A stretch of 64,000 bases of DNA, from positions 6,138,001 through 6,202,000 of the forward strand of contig BSYQ01000003.1 in assembly GCA_030272585.1 (NCBI GenBank), read 5' to 3'. A model generated the notes under the pieces. The model was not told where the DNA came from. It saw only the letters and a list, made by a program, of their open reading frames with translations, and ran no database searches. Position 1 is the first letter of the stretch; each line of letters starts with the position of its first letter. Source of the DNA: Bryopsis sp. KO-2023 (taxonomy: Eukaryota; Chlorophyta; Ulvophyceae; Bryopsidales; Bryopsidaceae). The position numbers were made by a program, and so were the translations under genes. Shown here piece by piece: positions 55,115 to 64,000 of the stretch.

Positions 55115-57451
55115 GTGAACAGAAATGGAAAGGAAGCTGATCTGCTGGAACTGGGTGCAAGCCCTCCTGTGATTCCTGTTCGGAGAAGTAACACATGGGT
55201 TGACAAGATGTATGTCAGCAGTCCAGAAGGCAAGATCCTGGTGTATAAGGATGATCGGGGCAGAAAGGTGGTGTCGTGCAGAATCTGTCATGAACAATTG
55301 TCATGGGTGAAGGGAGGCAGGATCCCCCTTTTGAATCATGCGGCCAAACACGGTATCCGGATCAGTTCCGAAATGGAAATCGCTGTCGCGGAAGGCTTTG
55401 AGGGCTGCCATTTGAAAAGGCAAAAGGATCAGGACATGAAAACAGGCACACAAGGGGGTCGGATCAGTTCTTTTGGGACCCAGAAAACACTCCCGTTTGT
55501 GTCTAAATGGGGACCTACTACCCGGGAGTTCCAGTCGTACCGGCACAAGGTTATGTGCTATCTGGTCAGCGTCGGGGCCCCCTTCAGGACAGTGGAAGAT
55601 CAGCACTTCCGAGACATGTGCACTCAACTGAACGCATCTGCTCCGCCTCTATCAGCGAAATCCATGTCTCACCAGGTCGGTTTGTCCTCCAACAGGCTTA
55701 AAAAAAAGATGAAGGATATGGATCTGAGCAGATTCCGACCATGCTTTGTTGCTGATGGTTGGTCTCAGCAGCCCAAGCATTGGTTCGCGATGGGGGCTGT
55801 CTACATACACCGGGACCCGGAACAGGATCTGTTCGAACTCAAGCGGATCAGTCTCGGGACCTGGGAAATGGAGGGTACCGCAACTGCTGTGGACATTTGC
55901 ACACAAATGAACGAGATCAGGGAGGACTTTGATCTGACCGGATATCAGGCCAGCATCGTTACCGATCACGAGTCCAGAATGGGGGCAGCATGTGAAATGA
56001 ACTACAGTTACGATTGGCACGGGTGCGGGACACACAGAATAAATTTGGGGGTAAAGAAGGGTCTGAAAAATGCCCCCCAAAGCGTGAACGACCTTGTGGC
56101 CAAAGTACACGATCTGTGCAGAACAGTGATGGGTGCATCCACTCATTGGGAAAAGCTGAAACAGATTCAGATCGATCGAGCCAAAAGAAAAGAAGCTGAT
56201 CTGGAACGGCAACAAGCGGAGGCTGATCCCCAAGAGTTAATTTATGTGGTCCGGTCCTCGACAGCCACGGGTGCCTCTGGGATTGGCAACGGTGGGCTTG
56301 GTGAGAGCCCCGGTCCATCTCAAGTTGATGAGGATGAACTTCTGGAGGATGCACAAGAGGAATCTAATCAAAACGACCATCAGAGCCAGGAACAGGACGA
56401 CCCCACATCACAGGAAATATATTCAAGTGATGAAGAAGCATGTCCCGATGATGGAGACGACGTGGAGGAGGCAGAAGACTGCCCAGGACCTGTCCGCAGA
56501 TCTGACAAGGTTCTCAGACTCACCTTGGCGGTGGAGACTAGGTGGAACAGCATCTGGTACATGTTGCATCGATTGTTGATTTTGAAACCCGATCTGATCC
56601 AGCTCTTTCCCCTCCTTCCCCCCCAATACAATATCAACCCCCAAGAATGGAAAGTGCTGCTGGAACTGTACCTGGTTCTGAGGCCATACAAGGAAGCAAC
56701 CAAGGTACTGGAGGCAGAAAAGAAGGTGACGGGGAGTGCCGTCCTGATGCTCATGGCTCGGATCAGCGCTGCGGTAGATGCCATGAACATCGAGGAACCG
56801 GATGTGATAGACTTCAGAGATGTGCTCCGCACAGTCATGGACCATGAATTTGACGATCCCGCATGGCTCCTGGCCGTCGGGTGCATGCAGCATCTGGATC
56901 CGACCAAACTATCACTCGAAGACGCTGAGGTGAATCGGTATTTGTGGGGCACCCCAGGGCGCTTTCCTTGCTTGAGGAAGCAATTCAGCAGACCTGATCT
57001 GTGGGTTTCAGATGTGCTGCAAGAGTGCGTGACTCTGCTGAAGGAGATCCGGGAGCGATCAGATTACAGAGGTGTTGACAATCCGGGGGAAGGCAGAGAG
57101 GGAAAAAAAAAGAAAAAGGAAAATCTCGAACGGGACTGGCTCAGTGTGTGCCCTCCTCCATCCGCTACGGGCGGTTCTTATTCTGATGAGTGGGAGCGAT
57201 ATTGTGGGGTCAGGAGGGTTATTCAGAGCACTTCATCTGTTCTGGACTGGTGGAGGGTACACCAGGCGGCATACCCAACAGTTTCGATCCTGGCTGCCGA
57301 GTATCTCTGCATCCCAGCCTCCAGCGCCTCGGTTGAGCGGATGTTCAGTGTCAATGGCCACCAGCTGAACAAGCGCAGGAGGGCGATGGAGGAGAGCAAG
57401 GTCAACCAACTGACCGTGCTCCGGGACAATCTGCATCTGTTCAGGGCATGA
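55115..57451 (+). CDS. hAT-family transposase, main exon
   Basis: Cut-and-paste transposase. After a short start a BED-type zinc finger is visible (CRICHEQLS ... LLNHAAKHG, residues about 55-80). The RNase H-like core follows with the expected residues: first Asp in FVADGWSQQPKHWFAMG, second Asp in IVTDHESRMG with the hAT C/H motif WHGCGTHRINL, and the final Glu in the dimerisation region SSASVERMFSVNGHQLNKRR. The insertion domain between them holds an acidic low-complexity stretch (EDAQEESNQNDHQ). The end AAYPTVSILAAEYLCIPASS is the canonical hAT C-terminal domain. About 778 residues, no stop or frameshift. The first codon shown is GTG after a CAG acceptor, so the true start is in an upstream exon. 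Confidence 0.93.
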   Translation: MNRNGKEADLLELGASPPVIPVRRSNTWVDKMYVSSPEGKILVYKDDRGRKVVSCRICHEQLSWVKGGRIPLLNHAAKHGIRISSEMEIAVAEGFEGCHLKRQKDQDMKTGTQGGRISSFGTQKTLPFVSKWGPTTREFQSYRHKVMCYLVSVGAPFRTVEDQHFRDMCTQLNASAPPLSAKSMSHQVGLSSNRLKKKMKDMDLSRFRPCFVADGWSQQPKHWFAMGAVYIHRDPEQDLFELKRISLGTWEMEGTATAVDICTQMNEIREDFDLTGYQASIVTDHESRMGAACEMNYSYDWHGCGTHRINLGVKKGLKNAPQSVNDLVAKVHDLCRTVMGASTHWEKLKQIQIDRAKRKEADLERQQAEADPQELIYVVRSSTATGASGIGNGGLGESPGPSQVDEDELLEDAQEESNQNDHQSQEQDDPTSQEIYSSDEEACPDDGDDVEEAEDCPGPVRRSDKVLRLTLAVETRWNSIWYMLHRLLILKPDLIQLFPLLPPQYNINPQEWKVLLELYLVLRPYKEATKVLEAEKKVTGSAVLMLMARISAAVDAMNIEEPDVIDFRDVLRTVMDHEFDDPAWLLAVGCMQHLDPTKLSLEDAEVNRYLWGTPGRFPCLRKQFSRPDLWVSDVLQECVTLLKEIRERSDYRGVDNPGEGREGKKKKKENLERDWLSVCPPPSATGGSYSDEWERYCGVRRVIQSTSSVLDWWRVHQAAYPTVSILAAEYLCIPASSASVERMFSVNGHQLNKRRRAMEESKVNQLTVLRDNLHLFRA

Positions 57452-57674
57452 CCTGAACTGCTTCTGTTTGATTGTGTGGGACAATCTGTATTCTGATTCA
57501 GAACCCTCCTGTTACGGAGGAACTCTCCTTTTTTTGGTTTGGGGTGCCGGGTATGTTCTCTGTTTGGGGTGCTGGGTATGGATCAGACAATCTGCATCTT
57601 GACCTGGTGTGATTTGCCCCGAGTTCTGTTTGTTTTGGTATGGGTATGTAATCCAAACTCTTTTGAATGCTTGG

Positions 57675-58345
57675 TAAAAAGTTTCAGAGGTTTCCACAGA
57701 TTCCAGCACTGATTCCGCCCACACAAATAACCCTCTGTTTATGGTTCATGGTTCATTACATGACTCAAACAAAACAAAAAGTTTCAGAGGTTCCACAGAT
57801 TCCAACACTGATTCAGCCCACACAAATAACCCTCTGTTTATGGTTCATGGTTCATTACATGACTCAAACAAAACAAAAAGTTTCAGAGGTTCCACAGATT
57901 CCAACACTGATTCCGCCCACACAAATAACCCTCTGTTTATGGTTCATGGTTCATTACATGACTCAAACAAAACAAAAAGTTTCAGAGGTTCCACAGATTC
58001 CAACACTGATTCCGCCCACACAAATAACCCTCTGTTTATGGTTCATGGTTCATTACATGACTCAAACAAAACAAAAAGTTTCAGAGGTTCCACAGATTCC
58101 AACACTGATTCAGCCCACACAAATAACCCTCTGTTTATGGTTCATGGTTCATTACATGACTCAAACAAAACAAAAAGTTTCAGAGGTTCCACAGATTCCA
58201 ACACTGATTCAGCCCACACAAATAACCCTCTGTTTATGGTTCATGGTTCATTACATGACTCAAACAAAACAAAAAGTTTCAGAGGTTCCACAGATTCCAA
58301 CACTGATTCAGCCCACACAAATAACCCTCTGTTTATGGTTCATGG
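57675..58345 (+). repeat. 99-bp tandem repeat, about 6.7 copies
   Basis: Unit starts AAAGTTTCAGAGGTTCCACA and includes CTCTGTTTATGGTTCATGGT. Copies start at about 57681, 57780, 57880 and 57979 and continue to 58345 with very few differences (CAGCCC/CCGCCC variants; first copy one base longer). Because 99 is divisible by three, long artefactual ORFs run through it. It lies between the converging 3' ends of the two hAT genes. Confidence 0.9.
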
Positions 58346-58476
58346 TTCAAGGTTCATTACGTGAATCAAAAAACAGATAACATATACCAGACTGGTTCAT
58401 GGTTCATTACGTGAATCAAAAAACAGATAACAGATAACAGATCACCCTCTGTTTATGGTGACTCAAAACAGTTTCT

Positions 58477-60202
58477 TTAATTTGGCTCCTCCTCCTCCAC
58501 CAACCTCCCATCCGGTCCAACCCTGACCCGATACACACGTGTGCGGTCTTCAGGGATAGGTGCAAAGTCGACCGAGCCAATATCCAGGTCCCTCATCACA
58601 TTTCGGTCCTCCAAACGGGTCTGATGGTGGAAGAGGCCTTCACGGACTCTGTGGAGAGCGTAACAGTTCTGCAGGTATACGTTTTGCACGAACTGATTCA
58701 GATGGGGCATGGAGGCGAAGGTTATCGGGAATTGGATGGTGAAGTCGGGGAAGAAGGCATACTCCGTCTGCATGTTGGCTCTCTCTCGCTGGGCAGTTCT
58801 GCGCTGTTCCCTGGTCCGTTCAGACATGATCCTTCGCAAGGGGGCTTGCCTGCGCAGAGGGTACCCCTCAGTGTCTTCGATGCAGGGTTGTCCATCAAAG
58901 TCCATTGGCCACCTGTCCATCAATGGGGGTCTGGGGTTTGCCTGCCTCGGACCACCATAACCACCATAACCACCCTGGCCACCATGACCACCCTGGCCAC
59001 CCTGGCCACCCTGACCACCCTGGCCACCCTGGCCACCCTGACCTGCTCGGTTCCTGTTCCTGCCGCCTCCCCCGAATTCCCATCCACCAACATTCCCCCT
59101 TCCACCAGCTCCAGCAGCTCTGAACATGTTTGGGGGTGGCCCTCTTCCACCACCTTCAGCAGCTCTGAACACGTTGGGGGGTGGCCCTCTTCCACCACCT
59201 TCAGCGGCTCTGAACAGATTGGGGGGTGGCCCTCTTCCACCAGCTCCAGCAGGTCTGAACATGTTTGGGGGTGGCCCTCTTCCACCACCTTCAGCAGCTC
59301 TGAACAGATTGGGGGGTGGCCCTCTTCCACCAGGGTGAAGCACAGGTTCAGGTTCATAAACAGACTCCTCGTCCGTCATACTCCACGGGTTTTCCGGCAG
59401 CTGCTCAGAGGGTCCCTCAGGTTCAGGTTCAGATTCAGGTTCAGGTTCAGGTTCATCTGCGGTTGGAAGTGTAGCTTCAGGCAAAATCTCTTGTGCAGGA
59501 TCAGGTGCTGGAAGACTTGCAGCTTCGATGCTCCAGTCGAACGTTCTGCTCAGATCTAGATCAACCTCGTGCATGGTTGCAACCTCCTCTCTGAGCTGGT
59601 CCAGATGAGGCAATAGCTGGCGATCACGAAGGAGTTCTGCAAAAGACAGAATGTGAATGTGAGGGCAGAGAGAAAAACAACCTACTTTGAACCTGATGCT
59701 GGACTGCTCACCTGTAGGCACCATGTAGGGGTATTCCATGTCCCCCAGGTTGGTGCTCCCCTTCCTGGTCAGTCCTGGAGGTGTCACCTGAATGGAATCG
59801 AGTATGGGGTCGATGCGCCTTTCAGGGGGGTTGCCCGCTCGGTACGCTCGCAGGAAGAGTTCGTCTTCGCTTCCCGCAGCGCTGTCCAGGGCGGATGCAG
59901 CTTTCCAGAACAGAGCCTAGGAAGACAAGTATCATTAACCCTAAGTCAAAACAGAGCCTAGGAAGACAAGTAACATTGACCCTAAGTCAAAACATTCGAA
60001 ATAGAAACAGTGCAGCAGATAGCAGGCAGCATACACTTACATTTTCCAGACCAAAATACGTGTTAAGCGACGTCAAATGCCGGAACACCACCTCGGCGGC
60101 ATCCCGATCTACCACCGTCCCGGGCTGGAACAGGTCTGTTCGGTTTTGGAGCCTGTTCCGGAGCCTCACGACATACTGCCGTGCTTTGAGTTCCACGTAC
60201 AT
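58477..60202 (-). CDS. hAT-borne second gene: three-exon Gly/Pro-repeat protein of unknown function
   Basis: Exons 60202-60041 (ATG, MYVELKARQYVVRLRNRL), 59916-59712 and 59636-58477 join in phase to 508 residues. The N-terminal third is helical and charged. An acidic (EPEPESEPEPE) linker follows, then five tandem units of about 17 residues of the type GGGRGPPPNLFRAAE, a Gly-Gln tract (GGQGGQGGQ), and a conserved-looking C-terminal domain (YAFFPDFTIQFPITFASMPH, LNQFVQNVYLQNCYALHRV). No family recognised. Its position inside a complete hAT element, convergent with the transposase, points to an accessory protein in transposition or to captured cargo. The acceptor of exon 2 lies in a 41-bp direct duplication (59910-59993) that creates a second, upstream copy of the same acceptor. 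Confidence 0.75.
59910..59993 (+). repeat. 41-bp direct duplication covering a splice acceptor
   Basis: Two copies of ACAGAGCCTAGGAAGACAAG followed by TATCATTAACCC or TAACATTGACCC. On the minus strand each copy contains the CTAG|GCTCTGTT acceptor used by exon 2 of the Gly/Pro-repeat gene. Confidence 0.8.
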
Positions 60203-60309
60203 CGCAACCGATCAGCACTGCAGGCGAGACAACAACAAGATACCACGATACAAAGGCGCACGGTGCGGTGAAGTCGAACAGGGAGCGAAGTCGATATATT
60301 CGGGACAGT

Positions 60310-60690
60310 ACGGCAGAACTGACTAACTTTGGATTTGATCGGAAGTGATGATCGGTGCAAAAGTCGGTTTTTGATTTCTTGGACCGATCATAATCGGAAC
60401 TTGAAACCAAATCCCGATCAACCGACCATGATCGGAGCTGATCGGATCAACGGCCGATTAATCGGCGTTTCACCGATCTTGATCGGCCGATCAGGCGTTT
60501 GCATGTCGCGACGCTTGATCGTGATCGGGATCGTGATCGGAGCAACCGATTAGATCGATAATCGGAAGCCCGATCCCGATTACGATCAAGCTTTAATCGG
60601 CCGACCACGATCATCGATCAGGTTTTAATCGGCCGATCACGATCACGATCATCGATCATGATCGGTAAAAAAAAAAAAAAAAAAGACCGA
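60310..60690. repeat. Right subterminal GATCGG-rich repeat region
   Basis: Same GATCGG/CCGATC vocabulary as 54385-54670, e.g. CGATCACGATCACGATCATC near 60635, ending with an A18 tract at about 60666-60683. It forms the right counterpart of the left hAT end. Confidence 0.75.
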
Positions 60691-60800
60691 TCATTTTCAG
60701 AATCATGTGGAACGAGATCGTGTCAGGTCAGATCAATGAAACGACCTGTCCTGACATCGAAAATGGACGGCCGATCATTTCCGATCACGTCCATAGTATG

Positions 60801-60808
60801 GGTATCCC
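60801..60808 (+). repeat. Target site duplication GGTATCCC, right copy
   Basis: Matches 54368-54375. The gag frame resumes here with GGT ATC CCC (Gly-Ile-Pro). Confidence 0.85.
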
Positions 60809-63599
60809 CGCGCACCCGGACATGGTGGAGGAAGCAGGCGATGAGGAAGCGGACATTGGCCCGGAGTTTGATGAGGAGATGGAGGAAGAGCCGGGAGTCT
60901 TCATCAATCAACAAACGCAGCACCTGCAACAGAGCCAAGTGAACGTGCATAACCAGACCTTGCACGTGCACAATGACGGCCTGCGGGAGCGCGATCTCCA
61001 TGAATCGCAAGAGCGGTTATACAGCCAATTGTCCGATGAGGCTGCCCAGCGGACAGCCCAGGTCGCCGAGCACCTTGATAGTCGGATGGAGGGAGCTTGT
61101 TCAAGCATGGCTTCCCAAGTACATGATGTGTTGGACTCTACTCTACAGTCCCGCCATCACCAGATCGAAGGACAGCTCAGTGAAAGGTTGGATGAGCGGA
61201 TACAAGATCTGGATGCTGCAGCCAAGGGGAGGCTCAGCCAAATGGAAGCTGGCTTGGCGAATATCCGTGATGTCGCCCAGAAAGAGGTGGACGAAGCCAA
61301 AGAGGCTCAGCGGATATTGGCCGAACAAGTAGCGGACACGGATGAGCAAAGAAGGAAACTCGAAGAAGAGTTTGACCGGCAACATGCCGACGCCCTTTGG
61401 GGGTTGGATACGGTTCAACAAGAACTGAGAGAGACCCAAGCACTAGTGGACGCGGGTCAGAGTAAACAGTTCAAAGAACTCATTCGTGTTAAGCATGATC
61501 TCGAAGCGACTAAAGATAGAGCGGAAAGTTTTCAAACACAGCATCATGCGGAAGTAGCCTATTTGTTAAAGGAGGCAGCGGCTGCGAAAGAAGCGGCGGC
61601 TAGATTACAAATGGAAATGGAGGAGTTGAAACGAAGTCAGAGTCGGTCTTCAAGGAGAAGCAGATCGAGAAGCTCAACAAGGAGCAGAGAGCCGCGGGAA
61701 ATGTTACAAGAAATGCTACAAGATCCGGAAACAGCGCAAGAGCTAAAGAAGGTGTTTGAGGATGTAGCGGACACAAAGTTCACGTCGAACTTTGAGTTTT
61801 GGCGGAAGAAAGATGCTGCAGCAGTTGCCACACAAATGGCATCCGCTGCTCAACAAACACCTCTTGTGGCTGCTATGGCGGGAGCGGGAACCAGAACGGT
61901 GGCACAACCACCAAGGTTGTCCGAAGTACAAGTTTCATTTGGTCAACCTCCCCAAACCTCATCCGGCTTTGCCCCGGATTCAGTAGGTTTCCCGCCAATA
62001 CCACCAGTATTCCCGCGGGCAAATAGACCGATTACCCGACCTGCATCACCCCCAGTCATTATTCCTGGAGTGGGGCGAGGCAGTGCAATCAGCGGACAGG
62101 GAAATGTACCTAGGCCGATCGTGAGGCCTAGCGCTGTGTTTGGACAAACACCAAATACAAGACCACCAGCGGTATTACAGCAAGTACAACCGCCACAGCG
62201 TACGCAGGCTTCTCCCGTGGTACAAACTGTTCCGCTGACAACTCCAACAACCACGTCACCCGAGCCACCTAGAACATTACCCATGCCACCACCAGTTTCT
62301 CAGCCAGTGTTATCACATCCATCAATGATTTCACCACCCGGCTATTATGCCATGGGAGCATCATACATTCGGCCTTCTATCTTAGGTCACTCCGTGAATG
62401 TATACGGAGCTCCATCATCCGGAAACCCCTATGTTGGATGGGGATCCTATCCGCGTATTCCTCAACGCGCAGGCGGAGGAGGCGGAGGAGGCGGAGGTGG
62501 AGATGATGATGGTTCCGGTGATGGAAGTGGCGGAGGCCCATCGGACAGAAGTGGCCGTGGGTCTGCACCTGGACCACATATTGGTGGAGGAAGAGAAGGA
62601 CCATCTAGGAACCCAGGAGGCGGTCCTGGAGATGGTGGTGGTGGAGGTGGCGGAGGAGGCGGACCTCCTGGTCCCCCAGGCGGGGGCCCTGATTTTATGG
62701 GCTATGCACGTCCAGAAAATCGTTTGCTTCACATTCCAAATGCGGTCAAATTCCCGATGCCGAAACCGTATACTGGCGCTGGCGATCGCTGGATTCGGGA
62801 TTGGCAGGCAGAACTCACCAACTTCTGTAAAGTTTATGATTTGGATGAGTCTGTTTGGCTTAAAGTATTCCGCACAAATCTCTCTGGTTCAGCCGCCACA
62901 TGGCGGAATATGCAAGAGATGCGGATTCGGGAAGGAGTTCGTCCGATGTTCCAGGACTGGATACAACTTGTGGAAGAGTTAGCTATTGCTTTCGAACCAA
63001 CAAGAATGTCCGATGTTTCGCGTAGGAAGCTGCGGAAACTTCAACAAACGGGGACTGTTCGTTCCTACATTAACGCATTTCGGGATCTCATACTCAGAAT
63101 TCCGAATATGACGGAGGAGGAGCAGTACTTGACGTTTGTTGACGGATTACGGCCCCAGATCCGACATCAAGTTGTTACAATGGTGACAGAAGGAGTGGAA
63201 GCGGCGATAGTCACTGCCGAAAGAATCGATTCGTTGGGTGGCCAATCTCAAAACAACCGCGGACGTGGTCGCGGACGAGGGCGATGGAACTGGAATTGGA
63301 AAAACAAGCCCAAAGCTGATCAGAACCAGCAAATGCAAGGTCAGCAACCGCAACCACCACCTCCACCCCAAGATCAAAATCAGCAAATGGGAGGAGGCAA
63401 CAGAGGTGGCGGCGGCCGTGGCCGCGGAAGAGGCGGAAGACGAGGTGGCGGACGAAATCGAGGTGGTGGCGGAAGGCAGCAACAAGGCGGAGCTAGAGGC
63501 GGAGGCGCATGTTACATCTGCGGTGAAGTGGGTCATGGCTTTGGAAAATGTCCTAAAGGCCCAACTTTTCAAAAATGGCTAAAAGATCACGCCGCATAG
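60801..63599 (+). pseudogene. gag of the second retrotransposon, main 3' part with CCHC zinc knuckle
   Basis: Separated from its start by the hAT insertion. The frame reads an acidic stretch (EEAGDEEADIGPEFDEEMEE), a long coiled coil (about 60900-61630), an RS-rich patch (SRSSRRSRSRSSTRS), a Pro/Gly-rich linker, then a Ty3-type gag/capsid domain (PKPYTGAGDRWIRDWQ, GSAATWRNM, SYINAFRDLILRIPNM, YLTFVDGLRPQIRHQV). It ends with Arg-Gly-Gly repeats and one zinc knuckle, CYICGEVGHGFGKC (C-x2-C-x4-H-x4-C). The frame upstream of 60801 back to about 60705 is part of the hAT end and is open only by chance. No internal stop, so apart from the insertion the gene looks intact. Confidence 0.88.
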
Positions 63600-64000
63600 A
63601 GGAGACTTCACTCCATGCGGCCAGAAGAAAAAGAGCCAGACGCCGAAGATATAGACATCGCAGACGTCAGAAGCTCCGGGAGTCACGAGCAAGAGAACGA
63701 GAGGGGAATAAAAAGACCGAGAAAGAGTCAAAAAGAAATCCCGCCCAGAGGGCTGAAAATCCGCTGATGAGTACAAAACTTGGTGACAAAGAGCGGATGG
63801 ATGATTCAAGTACGGTCATCCTAAGCACTTCCGGCAGAGAGTTGGCGGAAAGTGTTGGTTCAGTACATGAAGACTCTGGAAGTTCCTCCGGAGATAGCAA
63901 CCTGGAATCTGTCCCGCCTTGTGGAGAGAAACAGGCTTCGGAAGGAAGTGTAAAAAGTTTAGACCGGACCAGCCCAAGGGTTCCGTCTGACGCCGATGCA
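63575..64000 (+). CDS. Second retrotransposon ORF (probable pol start), runs off the right edge
   Basis: ATG 63575 in the context CAAAAATGG starts a frame overlapping the last 25 nt of gag (-1 relative to it) and staying open for all 142 codons to the window end. The first 40 residues are extremely basic (RRKRARRRRYRHRRRQK), then Ser/Glu-rich (SVHEDSGSSSGDSN). No protease or RT motif is reached yet. No classical X-XXY-YYZ slippery heptamer is seen before the gag stop, so stop-restart at this ATG is the simpler reading. Confidence 0.6.
   Translation, partial: MAKRSRRIEETSLHAARRKRARRRRYRHRRRQKLRESRAREREGNKKTEKESKRNPAQRAENPLMSTKLGDKERMDDSSTVILSTSGRELAESVGSVHEDSGSSSGDSNLESVPPCGEKQASEGSVKSLDRTSPRVPSDADA

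Larger units (their letters stand above)
54376..60800. mobile_element. Complete hAT transposon, 6.4 kb, with transposase and a second gene
   Basis: Ends are CATACTATGGATCC (left) and CATACTATGGACGT (right, reverse complement), flanked by the 8-bp duplication GGTATCCC. The hAT-type transposase lies on the plus strand (about 54.8-57.45 kb) and a three-exon gene on the minus strand (60202-58477). They are convergent, with a 99-bp tandem repeat between their ends. Both termini carry several hundred bp of GATCGG/CCGATC repeats. The element sits inside the gag ORF of an LTR retrotransposon. The intact transposase frame suggests it is young or still competent. Confidence 0.88.
53699..64000 (+). mobile_element. 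Second LTR retrotransposon, gag interrupted by a nested hAT transposon
   Basis: Primer site at 53701-53713, a leader of about 490 bp, then a gag ORF that opens at ATG 54200. The gag is split at 54375/60801 by the hAT element and resumes to a CCHC zinc knuckle and stop at 63599. A second frame opens at 63575 and runs off the window, presumably the start of pol. The element continues beyond the right edge. Confidence 0.8.

Noticed and set aside
57667-58380. Two overlapping plus-strand ORFs of over 200 codons
   Set aside because: They only traverse the 99-bp tandem repeat, whose length is a multiple of three; not genes.
58624-59559. 311-codon plus-strand ORF
   Set aside because: Antisense to the Gly/Pro-repeat exon; its repeats mirror the coding repeat and it has no splice partners.
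60705-60800. Apparent N-terminus MWNEIVSGQINETT of gag
   Set aside because: This part belongs to the right end of the hAT element; the true gag start is at 54200.
1-64000. CRISPR arrays, bacterial operons, Shine-Dalgarno sites, rRNA or tRNA genes
   Set aside because: The window is eukaryotic nuclear DNA; no repeat-spacer array and no convincing tRNA or rRNA gene was seen.

Overview
Nuclear DNA of a eukaryote. The genes are split by short GT-AG introns (one GC-AG), intergenic DNA is rich in homopolymers, and both LTR retrotransposons and DNA transposons are present. Family matches lean to the green lineage: a RID3-like IPI3/WDR18, a plant-type (DRP4/Mx-like) dynamin, plant-type COX5b and MAT1. 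Intron density and transposon load suit a streptophyte alga such as a charophyte. That placement is inference; I could not run a search.

Layout. 0.5-5.4 kb: the start of a COX5b gene (-), a small coiled-coil gene (+), and an IPI3/WDR18 WD40 gene (-). 5.5-6.8 kb: two small inverted-repeat elements, one a clear hAT MITE with an 8-bp target duplication. 7.1-14.6 kb: a Pol I factor TAF1C-like gene (-) next to an intronless MTR4-like protein (+) with ruined helicase motifs. 16.2-19.1 kb: a seven-exon EamA/DMT transporter (+). 19.1-24.4 kb: a T/pyrimidine-rich gene desert. 24.5-34.8 kb (-): exons for armadillo-like repeats, an ankyrin-like unit, a coiled coil and two RRMs; every reconstructed junction from the second armadillo exon on is phase-compatible, so this may be one very large gene. 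36.4-36.8 kb: a MITE with TA target duplication. 37-41 kb: a RING-less MAT1-like gene (-), an LYR-motif gene (+) and an F-box gene (-). 42-49.5 kb: a ten-exon dynamin (-) and an FtsJ-type methyltransferase gene (+).

50.3-64 kb is a nest of transposons. A truncated LTR element carries a membrane-segment ORF1 and a protease-RT ORF2, with a candidate +1 frameshift at CTT-TAG. It is followed by a second LTR element whose gag is split by a complete 6.4-kb hAT transposon. That transposon has an 8-bp target duplication, matching termini, GATCGG-rich ends, a transposase gene and a convergent three-exon partner gene with Gly/Pro repeats. The gag resumes after the hAT element and a second frame opens at its end and runs off the window.

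Four genes (IPI3, TAF1C-like, MTR4-like, FtsJ-type) belong to families of rRNA synthesis or processing, three of them adjacent. Several gene pairs are divergent with short shared upstream regions.
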